The position numbers were made by a program, and so were the translations under genes. The notes beneath the pieces were generated by a model. It was not told where the DNA came from. It worked only from the letters and a program-made list of their open reading frames with translations, and made no database searches. A stretch of 6,823 bases of DNA from Bacteroidota bacterium (GTDB lineage: Bacteria; Zhuqueibacterota; Zhuqueibacteria; Zhuqueibacterales; Geothermadaptataceae): contig DRLW01000265.1 in the NCBI GenBank assembly GCA_011375275.1, forward strand, positions 1 through 6,823, read 5' to 3'. Positions 1 through 5,765 of the stretch are shown in pieces (the first letter of the stretch is position 1; every line of letters starts with the position of its first letter).

Positions 1-411
1 GCCACAGGCGAGCAGTAGCCGAAGTGGCAACACTTCGGGCACGCGGCGTTTCGGCCCTCTTGCGAGTTCCGCAACACAGGCACCGCCACGAACAAGCAGT
101 AGCCGAAGTGGCAACACTTCGGGCACGCGGCGTTTCGGACCTCTTTCGAGTTCCGCAACACAGTCACCGCCACGAACAAGCAGTAGCCGAAATGGCAACA
201 CTTCGGGCGCACGGCGTTTCGGACCTCTTTCGAGTTCCGCTACACAGTCACTGCCACAGACGAGCAGTAGCCGAAGTGGCAACACTTCGGGCGCACGGCG
301 TTTCGGACCTCTTTCGAGTTCCGCAACACAGTCACCGCCACAGGCGAGCAGTAGCCGAAGTGGCAACACTTCGGGCACGCGGCGTTTCGGACCTCTTGCG
401 AGTTCCGCTAC
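1..411. repeat. 84-bp tandem repeat array (five units, last one short), each with a hairpin
   Basis: Units start at 1, 85, 169, 253 and 337; the fifth ends at about 411 after about 75 bp. The units are nearly identical and joined directly, without spacers. Each holds a stem with arms CCGAAGTG and CACTTCGG around a GCAA loop (19-38, 103-122, 187-206, 271-290, 355-374). A weaker imperfect hairpin of CGGA/TCCG type follows in units 2-5. The third unit has one change in the first arm (G to A at 192), which becomes a G-U pair in minus-strand RNA. Variants are shuffled between units (GGCGAG in 1 and 5, AACAAG in 2 and 3, GACGAG in 4; TTGCG in 1 and 5, TTTCG in 2-4), which suggests unequal crossover or gene conversion. 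The first unit is complete at base 1, so the array probably continues to the left. It touches the thiolase stop codon and would be read as that gene's 3' untranslated region. I do not recognise the family. Confidence 0.95.
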
Positions 412-416
412 TTTAA
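3..416 (+). other. Open frame through the repeat array (28-residue repeats); doubtful gene
   Basis: One plus-strand frame stays open from the left edge to a TAA at 414-416. It encodes 28-residue repeats rich in Arg and His, of the form VATLRARGVSDLFRVPQHSH. Since 84 is a multiple of three, a frame that is open in one unit is open in all, so the length alone proves little. The first possible start inside the window is a GTG at 24, but the frame is open upstream and no ribosome site is visible. Most differences between units change the amino acid (V/M, R/H, A/D, L/F, Q/L, R/S, R/C); I see only about two silent ones (GCA/GCG, AGG/AGA). That pattern fits non-coding DNA better than a conserved protein. 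Its stop overlaps the thiolase stop on the other strand. Probably spurious. Confidence 0.2.
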
Positions 417-1717
417 ATCCGTTCCAGGACGATAGCATTGCCGATAGCTCCGGCTGCGCAGGATGCGGTGAGGCCGAGGTCTGCATCCTCGCGCAGCATG
501 CGGTTCACCGTGGTGGTGAGCAGTCGGGCTCCAGTGGCGCCAAAGGGGTGGCCGATGGAAAGAGAACCACCGTGGATATTCAGTCTGTCCATGGGAATTT
601 CGCCGACTCGCTTTTTTCGGCCTAAATTTTCGCGCGCAAAGGTATCGGAATCCAGGCATTTCAGGTTAGCCAGCACCTGCGCGGCAAAGGCCTCATGCAG
701 CTCAAAAACCGGGATATCCTGTAACTTCAGGCCTGTGCTGTCGAGAACTTTCGGGATGGCATACGCCGGCCCGAGAAGCAGCTCCTCCTGCGGGTCCTGT
801 GCACTCCATGCATAACCGCGGATTGCTGCTTTTGCCGTGAAGCCGAGTTTGTTTGCGGTTTCTTCTGCCATGAGCAGCACAGCAGCCGCACCGTCGGTGA
901 GAAATGAGCTGTTGCCCGCGGTCAGGGTGCCGTGCGGCTTGACAAAGGCCGGCTTCAGTGAGCTGAGTTTCTCAATCGTGGAATCCGGCCGGATGCCGTT
1001 GTCTCTATCGATCGTTTGAAACTTCGGCGGGATGCGTGCCGGCAGGGTTTCTTCCGCGAGCACACCCTGCTCGATCGCGCGTGCTGCATTCAGGTGTGAT
1101 CGCACGGCGTATTCATCCTGTTCCTCCCTGCTGACACCGATGCGGGCCGCAAGACGATCACAATCTTCACCCATGGTGCGGCCGGTGCTGAATTCAGCGA
1201 TTTCAGGAATTTCAGGCAGCAGATCGGACAACCGAAGCCCGCGAAAAAATGAGAGATAATCGCGTATGGATTTGTACTTTTGCGCGGCGATCAGCTTGTG
1301 GCGAAAACGTTTGCGGTAGCGGATGGGAATGTCGGACAGGCTCTCTGTGCCACCAGCGATGACGATATCCGCCTCGCTGTTGCGGATCAGCTCTGCTGCA
1401 CTGGTGATCGCCTGATTGGCAGAGACGCAGGCCATGGTTACGGTCCAGGCCGGCGTGGTTGCGGGAATGCCGGCTGCCAGCGCTGCATCGCGCGCGACAT
1501 TGCTGGTGCTCATGTTCTGTACCACAGTGCCGAAGATAACGCGGTCGATCAGGCCGGCATCGATGCCGCTGCGGTGCAGCAGGCCTTTGATGGCCATGCG
1601 GGCAAGATCATAAGAGCGCAGGTTTTGAAACTGCGTCCCTGAACGCAGAAACGGTGTGCGGCACCCGTCGATGACGACTGGCCGGCGGGAGGTGGTTTTT
1701 GAACCGGAACGGGGCAT
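413..1717 (-). CDS. Acetyl-CoA C-acyltransferase (3-ketoacyl-CoA thiolase, FadI / trifunctional-beta type)
   Basis: This thiolase of 434 residues is predicted to cleave 3-ketoacyl-CoA with CoA to give acetyl-CoA and a shortened acyl-CoA, the last step of fatty acid beta-oxidation in the cytoplasm. The nucleophile is Cys97 in TMACVSANQA. The second motif is HEAFAAQ (His341), as in FadI and the mitochondrial trifunctional beta subunit, rather than the NEAF of FadA-type enzymes. The third is GGSLSIGHPFGATGAR (His390), and the C-terminal catalytic cysteine is Cys420. The segment around residues 133-180 (RLRLSDLLPEIPEIAEFSTG) is the extra loop typical of FadI/HADHB. One oddity is CAAGAIG after Cys420, where relatives usually have CAAGGxG. 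The ATG start is preceded by only a weak GAG at fair spacing, but the next Met (41) would remove the conserved N-terminal strand. No alpha-subunit (FadJ) gene is in view. The stop directly abuts the tandem repeat array. Thiolase identity is firm; chain-length preference is unknown. Confidence 0.95.
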   Translation of the reverse strand: MPRSGSKTTSRRPVVIDGCRTPFLRSGTQFQNLRSYDLARMAIKGLLHRSGIDAGLIDRVIFGTVVQNMSTSNVARDAALAAGIPATTPAWTVTMACVSANQAITSAAELIRNSEADIVIAGGTESLSDIPIRYRKRFRHKLIAAQKYKSIRDYLSFFRGLRLSDLLPEIPEIAEFSTGRTMGEDCDRLAARIGVSREEQDEYAVRSHLNAARAIEQGVLAEETLPARIPPKFQTIDRDNGIRPDSTIEKLSSLKPAFVKPHGTLTAGNSSFLTDGAAAVLLMAEETANKLGFTAKAAIRGYAWSAQDPQEELLLGPAYAIPKVLDSTGLKLQDIPVFELHEAFAAQVLANLKCLDSDTFARENLGRKKRVGEIPMDRLNIHGGSLSIGHPFGATGARLLTTTVNRMLREDADLGLTASCAAGAIGNAIVLERI

Positions 1718-1752
1718 ATTGTTCTCGTATGTGTTAGTCTGAAAAATTATCT

Positions 1753-1922
1753 GCGCTGCGCCGGAATTCCCCTCTTCCAGGCATGCTCAGAAAAGATGAG
1801 ATTCCGGTCTCCCGCTTCGCGGGAACCGGAATACAGGATACTGCGCTGCGCCCACATAATCATTCCGGCCGGAGCGCAGTGCCGGAATCTCCCTCTTGCA
1901 AGCACGAGCTGAAAAGATGAGA
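1753..1922. repeat. Mosaic palindromic intergenic repeat element
   Basis: Two direct copies of a 49-bp sequence (1753-1801 and 1874-1922, about 39 of 49 bases identical) both end in GAAAAGATGAGA and lie 121 bp apart. Between them is a strong stem-loop (1801-1832). The 7-mer CCGGAAT occurs at 1761, 1826 and 1882, and its complement ATTCCGG at 1801 and 1862, giving alternating inverted copies. An ACTGCGCT / AGCGCAGT pair (1840-1847 with 1873-1880) adds a further, competing stem. The arrangement resembles dispersed palindromic repeats that accumulate between bacterial genes, and I infer that other copies exist in this genome. It fills most of the gap between the MATE stop and the thiolase start, so it may also act as 3' end or leader structure. 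No protein gene is supported here. Confidence 0.8.
1801..1832. other. Strong stem-loop between MATE and thiolase genes
   Basis: ATTCCGGT (1801-1808) pairs with ACCGGAAT (1825-1832), and inside it TCCCGC (1810-1815) pairs with GCGGGA (1819-1824) around a three-base TTC loop. Only C1809 is bulged, so the stem has 14 pairs. No T-run follows on either strand, so it is not a classical intrinsic terminator, though it could stabilise the MATE mRNA end or be part of the thiolase leader. It forms the core of the mosaic repeat element. Confidence 0.75.
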
Positions 1923-1945
1923 CAGGGGCCCTGGGGGGCTCTTTT

Positions 1946-3346
1946 TTATCCTTCGCTGCGTACAGGCGATGGCACAAAATCTTCTGTGGTTTCCCTTTTC
2001 AGCCGGCGGACGTTTTTAAACCAGACGAATAATAACGGCATGGCCACGATGATCAGACCGACGCACAGGCCGATCCACAGGCCAAATACACCGAGGTCGT
2101 AAACGAAACAGAGCACCACGGCAGTGGGGATGCCGAAAACCCAATGGCCGACGATGTTGAGCAGCATGGGGGTACGCGTATTTCCGAGACCGCGCAGAAT
2201 ACCGGTGGCGGTGATCTGCAATCCGTCGAAAAGCTGAAACAGTGCTGCGATCAGCAGCAGGCGAACGCCGATGGCGATCACCATGGCGTCGTCGGTGAAA
2301 AGAAAGAGTAAAAAATTCGGAAAAACAACGAAAACGATACCGGAAAAGGTCATGAAAGCTGAGCTGAGAAAAAGCGCTGTCCAGCCGGAGCGGATGGCGC
2401 CGGGGTTATCCTTCTTTCCCAACGCCTGGCCGACCCGCACAGCCGCCGCCGAGGACATTCCGAGGGGCACCATGAAGGTAAAACTCGCCAGTCGCAGGCT
2501 GATCTGGTGTGCGGCAAGGGAGAGCGCGCTGAGCTTGCCGGCCAGCAGGGTGACGACGGCAAAAGCGCCGACTTCGAGCAGAATTTGAAATGCCGCAGGC
2601 AGGCCGAGCCGGAATATTTTGACGATGCGCGGCATGTTGAGGCGCAGGGAGACCTGTTCGAGATCGCGGAATAGCCGGCGATCGACGCGCACGACCACAA
2701 TGGACAGAAACAGGAACATGTAGATCATGGAGAACAGAGTTCCGTACGCCGCGCCGGTGGAGCCCAGCTCCGGCGCTCCGAGTTTGCCGAAGATCAGCAG
2801 CCAGTTGATGATGATATTGATCCCATTGGCGGTGAGCAACACCACGGTAATCGGCTTGACGATGTGCAGAGCCTGCAAATAGCGACGCAGGGCAAAAAAC
2901 AGCATCAACGGCAGAATAGCCCAGGATTTGGGGTACAGATAGTCGATGGTCAGCCGTTCGACCTCGGGCTGGATGCCGATCGCCGGCAGGATGTGGATGA
3001 ACAGGCGGAAGAGCAGAAAAACGCCCAGCCCCAACCCCGCCGCGATATACAGGCCCTGGATGAAAATCTCTTTGCAGTCGCGCAGCTTGCCGGCGCCATA
3101 GGCAAAGGAAACGAGAAAATCGAGGCCGAGCAAAACACCCATGCCGAAGAGAATGAAGAAGGCGAAGACCGTGCTGCCGAGACCGACGGCGCCGATAGCC
3201 TCCGGGCTGACCCGGCCTACCATGATGGTATCGACCACACCCATCATGATCCAGCCGATTTCGGCGAGAATTACAGGCCAGGCGACGGTGAACATGGGCC
3301 GCAGCTCGAGGCGGAGAATCGTGTGTATGCGTTTGGTCAGTGGCAT
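1946..3346 (-). CDS. MATE-family multidrug/toxin efflux transporter (NorM-like)
   Basis: This inner-membrane antiporter of 466 residues should export cationic drugs, dyes or metabolites using Na+ or H+. It is rich in long hydrophobic segments, consistent with the usual 12 membrane helices in two MatE halves. Family landmarks, numbered from the chosen start, are VDTIMVGR (Asp39) in helix 1, Glu258 in QILLEVGAF, AAHQI (278-282), Asp374 in LFDGLQ and RGLGNTRTPM (385-394). Asp39, Glu258 and Asp374 appear to match the cation-binding acidic residues of Vibrio NorM (D36, E255, D371). The frame is open to an ATG at 3469, but those 41 extra residues are Arg-rich, unlike the family, and span a hairpin region. 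The ATG at 3346 gives the normal length, although no good ribosome site precedes it (only a GAGA about 12 bases away). A short hydrophilic tail ends the protein. It is probably its own transcription unit, with a 236-bp gap upstream. The substrate cannot be told. Confidence 0.94.
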   Translation of the reverse strand: MPLTKRIHTILRLELRPMFTVAWPVILAEIGWIMMGVVDTIMVGRVSPEAIGAVGLGSTVFAFFILFGMGVLLGLDFLVSFAYGAGKLRDCKEIFIQGLYIAAGLGLGVFLLFRLFIHILPAIGIQPEVERLTIDYLYPKSWAILPLMLFFALRRYLQALHIVKPITVVLLTANGINIIINWLLIFGKLGAPELGSTGAAYGTLFSMIYMFLFLSIVVVRVDRRLFRDLEQVSLRLNMPRIVKIFRLGLPAAFQILLEVGAFAVVTLLAGKLSALSLAAHQISLRLASFTFMVPLGMSSAAAVRVGQALGKKDNPGAIRSGWTALFLSSAFMTFSGIVFVVFPNFLLFLFTDDAMVIAIGVRLLLIAALFQLFDGLQITATGILRGLGNTRTPMLLNIVGHWVFGIPTAVVLCFVYDLGVFGLWIGLCVGLIIVAMPLLFVWFKNVRRLKRETTEDFVPSPVRSEG

Positions 3347-3582
3347 GGATCGTCTTGTCTCGTTAAATATCCCAGATGGATGAAAACAGCCCGCGATAGC
3401 TCGCGGTGAAAACGGATGTCGCAATCGTAAGTCCCGCCAAAGACGGCTCAAGCGCAGAATGCGTTGCAATGATCGTTCGGCTGGCCCTGCCCACAGAAAT
3501 TTTCACCGGCTGATCCCCTGCATCGGTTTACCTCACCCCCGGCTAAAGTGTCTCTGCTGCCGGACGATGCGGATGAGGAAGC
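3347..3582. other. Intergenic gap between AlkD-like and MATE genes
   Basis: No gene is supported in these 236 bp. The only clear structure is a hairpin at 3391-3406 (CCGCGA, loop TAGC, TCGCGG), about 45 bases upstream of the MATE start, probably in its leader. At the left end of the AlkD-like gene, GATGAG/CTCATC (3572-3587) forms a six-pair stem overlapping that gene's stop codon, with no T-run after it. A promoter for the MATE gene is expected here, but I could not single out convincing -35/-10 boxes. Confidence 0.5.
3391..3406 (-). promoter_or_regulatory. Small hairpin in the presumed MATE leader
   Basis: CCGCGA and TCGCGG form a perfect six-pair stem with a four-base loop, 45 bp upstream of the preferred MATE start. 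It lies within the stretch that would be coding only if the longer start at 3469 were used. Its function is unknown; it could be a leader structure or chance. Confidence 0.3.
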
Positions 3583-4332
3583 TCATCGCGTGCTCAGGGC
3601 CTGCTGATACGTTTTTCGCGTGTCCGGGTCGCAGTATTTCAACGCATTGGTCAGGCTCTCTTTCGAAAATGATGCCAGATGCGTGTCGATGAATGAAAAC
3701 ACGAAGGGGGCATCGTGTTTGAAAATTTCACGTAAAATCCAGCCGACCGCTGTTTTGGCGAACCGCTCCTCCCGTTTGATGAGAGCGATACCCGCCGCCT
3801 CTATGAATGGCCGGAAATCGCGCTCAGCAGTCAGATTGACGAATGGGACAAGGGATGATCGTGCCTGCCACAAATAGCCGGCATCTCTCCAGCCGGCTAT
3901 GGCGCGGGCACATTCAACGCCGTGTTTTTTGACCAGCGCTCCCAGAACGCGGACGCAAAACCAGTCGCAGATATTCCAGTCGAAAATCAGCTTTCGCTGG
4001 TAAACAGTATCGTATTTTTCGAGCTGGGCATCCCATGGGAGTTTGTCATATAAATAATTTTGAATGTACAGAATTCCCGCGAGCTTGTCTTCTGCGAACG
4101 GCTGCTCGAAAAATGCCAGCGACAACTCAAACTGCTGTTCCACCGGCCAGGTGTCGATCTCGTTTGCCGTGCGCCAGTGCGCCAGAAGTTCGCGGTTCTG
4201 CGGAATGCCGACTCCCCTGAACGGGATGACCCCTTTCAGATAGCTCTCCCACCACTGCTTTGTTCTGGCGGAAGCCGCCTGCGCCAGCGCTTCCTGGTGT
4301 TTTGTGATCAGTGAAGTAAAATCGGTTTTCAT
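3583..4332 (-). CDS. AlkD-like DNA alkylation repair protein (HEAT-like repeat DNA glycosylase family)
   Basis: The 249-residue, all-helical protein resembles the DNA alkylation repair enzyme family of Bacillus AlkD, which excises bulky or cationic N3- and N7-alkylated purines from DNA without base flipping. Family marks are YLKGVIPFRGV (31-41) near the N-terminus, then FDWNICDWFCVRVLG, where Trp119 and Asp123 have the four-residue spacing of AlkD Trp109/Asp113, then LWQARSSLVP with Arg158 (like Arg148), and KTAVGWILREI with Trp198 (like Trp187). Length matches the family (about 230-250). All catalytic and DNA-contact positions that I can align seem present, so activity is plausible; the residue matches are my alignment from memory. 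The ATG is preceded by a strong GGGAGG six bases upstream. The gaps on both sides (128 and 236 bp) suggest a separate unit. No ada, alkA or alkB is in view. Confidence 0.88.
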   Translation of the reverse strand: MKTDFTSLITKHQEALAQAASARTKQWWESYLKGVIPFRGVGIPQNRELLAHWRTANEIDTWPVEQQFELSLAFFEQPFAEDKLAGILYIQNYLYDKLPWDAQLEKYDTVYQRKLIFDWNICDWFCVRVLGALVKKHGVECARAIAGWRDAGYLWQARSSLVPFVNLTAERDFRPFIEAAGIALIKREERFAKTAVGWILREIFKHDAPFVFSFIDTHLASFSKESLTNALKYCDPDTRKTYQQALSTR

Positions 4333-4338
4333 ATTCAG

Positions 4339-4344
4339 CCTCCC
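4339..4344 (-). promoter_or_regulatory. Ribosome binding site of the AlkD-like gene
   Basis: GGGAGG on the minus strand lies six bases before the ATG at 4332 and confirms that start. It is the strongest Shine-Dalgarno match in the window. Confidence 0.8.
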
Positions 4345-4414
4345 GGATGAGGTGTGTGCACGCGCATTGATTGCCGGCCGGTATTGATGGCGGCCGTTTC
4401 TGGTGGCAGATAAG

Positions 4415-4440
4415 GCCGGCTCCCGATGCTGGGAACCGGC
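4415..4440 (-). terminator. Possible terminator stem downstream of the zinc-ribbon gene
   Basis: GCCGG (4415-4419) pairs with CCGGC (4436-4440) and TCCC (4421-4424) with GGGA (4431-4434), with one C-A mismatch and a six-base loop. It starts about 20 bases after the zinc-ribbon stop. In minus-strand RNA no U-run follows, so it would be a weak or non-classical terminator. On the plus strand a TCTTTTCT follows, but no plus-strand gene ends here. It shares the GCCGG/CCGGC theme of the other intergenic repeats. Confidence 0.35.
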
Positions 4441-4460
4441 TCTTTTCTGAATGCGGGGAC

Positions 4461-4691
4461 TCAGGCCCAGGCGGGCATGGCTTTCATGTAGTGCCCGGCG
4501 CGCTCTGAAGCCTTTTGTGTATCGATATCCGGGTGCCAGCTTTCGAACCAGTGCGCAATAGCTGCCTGGACCTCCTCGCGGGATTTGAGTTGCCCGTTTT
4601 CATCCGAGCAGTATTTGCAGTACACATCCGAGGCCGATTTGAATGCCGGATTACTCAACGGCGCAGCGCAGGATAAACAGAACTTGTCCAT
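4461..4691 (-). CDS. Small zinc-ribbon protein
   Basis: This 76-residue protein has two cysteine knuckles, FCLSC (Cys5, Cys8) and YCKYC (Cys25, Cys28), which should bind one Zn2+ ion. The layout, with an N-terminal CLSCAAPL, a DVYCKYC turn, a helical middle (REEVQAAIAHWFESW) and an ending KAMPAW, resembles the putative zinc ribbon family (Pfam Zn_ribbon_2 as I recall it), whose role is not established; DNA binding has been proposed for the family. It is likely cytoplasmic, with no signal peptide or membrane segment. AAGGAG five bases before the ATG supports the start and argues that this is a real small gene. It lies 103 bp downstream of the WYL regulator and has a structured leader. Function beyond zinc binding cannot be inferred. 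Confidence 0.82.
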   Translation of the reverse strand: MDKFCLSCAAPLSNPAFKSASDVYCKYCSDENGQLKSREEVQAAIAHWFESWHPDIDTQKASERAGHYMKAMPAWA

Positions 4692-4696
4692 GATAA

Positions 4697-4702
4697 CTCC
4701 TT
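4697..4702 (-). promoter_or_regulatory. Ribosome binding site of the zinc-ribbon gene
   Basis: AAGGAG on the minus strand, five bases before the ATG at 4691. It fixes the start of this short gene. Confidence 0.8.
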
Positions 4703-4708
4703 CTGATT

Positions 4709-4766
4709 GGGTTATGAGTGACAGATGCCGGAATCACGTGTTCCGGCTTCGGGCACAACATAACCC
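4709..4766. promoter_or_regulatory. Nested inverted repeats between WYL gene and zinc-ribbon gene
   Basis: The outer arms GGGTTATG (4709-4716) and CATAACCC (4759-4766) enclose a perfect seven-pair hairpin, GCCGGAA (4727-4733) with TTCCGGC (4741-4747), around a TCACGTG loop. A GTG/CAC pair (4718-4720 with 4754-4756) could extend the fold. The outer left arm ends only six bases upstream of the zinc-ribbon ribosome site, so folding could affect its translation. It also lies downstream of the WYL stop and could end that transcript, but no U-run follows. It may be a repeat element, a leader structure or an operator. Confidence 0.5.
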
Positions 4767-4794
4767 CTGATATACGACAGCATTGTGTCATAAA

Positions 4795-5736
4795 TCAGCC
4801 GCTGCGGTATTTTTGGACAATTTTTTCGCTTTTCTGCAGTATGATTTCCCGAATATGAGCCGGCTCGATGACCTCAACTTTATCTCCGTAGCTCAGAATC
4901 ATTCCGTACAGCCATTCGTTTTCAGGATAATTCAGGCGGACGAGCAGAGAGCCGTCTTCAGCCGTGTGGACATCTGCCCGGCCGAATGCATCTTCGACCA
5001 TGACGCGCATCGATGGGTCGAATTTCAGCAGCAGCGCCGGAGTTTTGCTCCGGGCGGCCGAGGAGGCTTCGTCGTTGTATTCGGTGAAGCTCTTTTTCCT
5101 GCGTGTGAACTTCTCCTCCTGTATGGCCACTTCGCGCATGCGCGAAAGCCGGAACAAGCGGTAATCCCCACGCAGGCGACAGTAAGCGAAGAGATACCAC
5201 GAAAACCATTTGAACACGATGGTCATGGGCTCGACGGTACGCGTGGCGACCTGCAGTCTGGAGTTTGCATAAGTGAACCGTACCAGCCGCTGGTTTTTGA
5301 TGGCGTTTTCGAGCAGGAAAAAAAGCTCCTGCCGTTTTGAACCGACTCCCAGTGCGCTGAAATCGATGAATAGCTGTTCGCGTCGCTGGTTGATCTCCTG
5401 CGCCTGATGGGTGCTGACCAACGCGCGAATTTTTTCCACCGTGCCGCTGAGATGTTTGCTTTTCAGCGCTGAGCCAAGGCTCTCCAGAGAGGAGAGAATG
5501 AAAAATAAATCATCCGTATCCATGAGCTGTCGATCGAGCTTATAGGCATCGACGATGCCATAGCCGCCCTGCGCGCCCTGCACAGACACGACGGGAATGC
5601 CGGCGAGGCACAGGGTATCGATATCCCGCTGGATGGTGCGAATCGAGACCTCGAAATGTTCAGCCAGTTCGCGCGCACTGGCCAGATCGCGATTGAGCAA
5701 ATAGATGATGATGGCCAAAAGCCGGTCGATTTTCAC
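4795..5736 (-). CDS. WYL-domain transcriptional regulator (YafY/DeoR-like HTH)
   Basis: The 313-residue regulator has an N-terminal winged helix-turn-helix (about 1-60, with ELAEHFEVSIRTIQRDIDTL as recognition region and GAQGGYG as wing), a helical linker, a WYL domain (about 138-205) with the name-giving Trp180-Tyr181-Leu182 in WFSWYLFAYCRLRGDYRLFRLSRM, and a C-terminal WCX-like segment (about 232-305). WYL domains bind ligands, in some cases nucleic acid, and the family controls DNA-damage, defence and metabolic genes. The start is GTG: codons from there give KIDRLLAII at the exact beginning of the HTH, and the next Met is residue 72. A GGGG six bases upstream is a weak ribosome site, inside an ATAACC-GG-GGTTAT palindrome. 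The gene begins 29 bp after the fumarylacetoacetase stop, so the two may be cotranscribed. The ligand and targets are unknown. Confidence 0.94.
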   Translation of the reverse strand: MKIDRLLAIIIYLLNRDLASARELAEHFEVSIRTIQRDIDTLCLAGIPVVSVQGAQGGYGIVDAYKLDRQLMDTDDLFFILSSLESLGSALKSKHLSGTVEKIRALVSTHQAQEINQRREQLFIDFSALGVGSKRQELFFLLENAIKNQRLVRFTYANSRLQVATRTVEPMTIVFKWFSWYLFAYCRLRGDYRLFRLSRMREVAIQEEKFTRRKKSFTEYNDEASSAARSKTPALLLKFDPSMRVMVEDAFGRADVHTAEDGSLLVRLNYPENEWLYGMILSYGDKVEVIEPAHIREIILQKSEKIVQKYRSG

Positions 5737-5738
5737 GG

Positions 5739-5752
5739 ATAACCCCGGTTAT
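5739..5752. promoter_or_regulatory. Inverted repeat overlapping the WYL gene ribosome site; candidate autoregulatory operator
   Basis: ATAACC and GGTTAT are perfect arms around two bases, ending two bases before the GTG start. GGGG of the presumed ribosome site lies inside. A regulator bound here would block its own translation start region or readthrough from fumarylacetoacetase. ATAACCCC recurs at 4760-4767 and TGGGTTAT at 4708-4715, both upstream of the zinc-ribbon gene. GGGGTTATCC also occurs inside the MATE coding region (2403-2412), which weakens specificity. The operator role is inference. Confidence 0.35.
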
Positions 5753-5765
5753 GCAGTGTGGTTTT

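Noticed and set aside
1..411. CRISPR array
   Set aside because: The 84-bp units are joined directly without unique spacers, and no cas gene is in view.
24..416. Repeat protein gene starting at GTG 24
   Set aside because: The frame is open beyond the left edge, no ribosome site is visible, and unit differences are mostly amino-acid changing. Kept only as a low-confidence open frame.
1923..1947. Intrinsic terminator on the plus strand (GC-rich stretch plus T6)
   Set aside because: The palindrome CAGGGGCCCTG leaves no usable loop, and no plus-strand gene lies upstream; the T-run is the complement of the MATE stop region.
1747..1977. Minus-strand 76-codon frame between MATE and thiolase
   Set aside because: It is made almost wholly of the palindromic repeat element and overlaps the MATE end in another frame.
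2864..3409. Plus-strand frame of 181 codons
   Set aside because: It is antisense to the well-supported MATE gene and has a low-complexity, Gln/Glu/Asp-rich product with no recognisable domain.
3347..3469. N-terminal extension of the MATE transporter from ATG 3469
   Set aside because: The 41 extra residues are Arg-rich and unlike MATE N-termini; the start at 3346 gives the normal family length.
4783..5340. Plus-strand frame of 185 codons
   Set aside because: It is antisense to the WYL regulator, with no recognisable domain.
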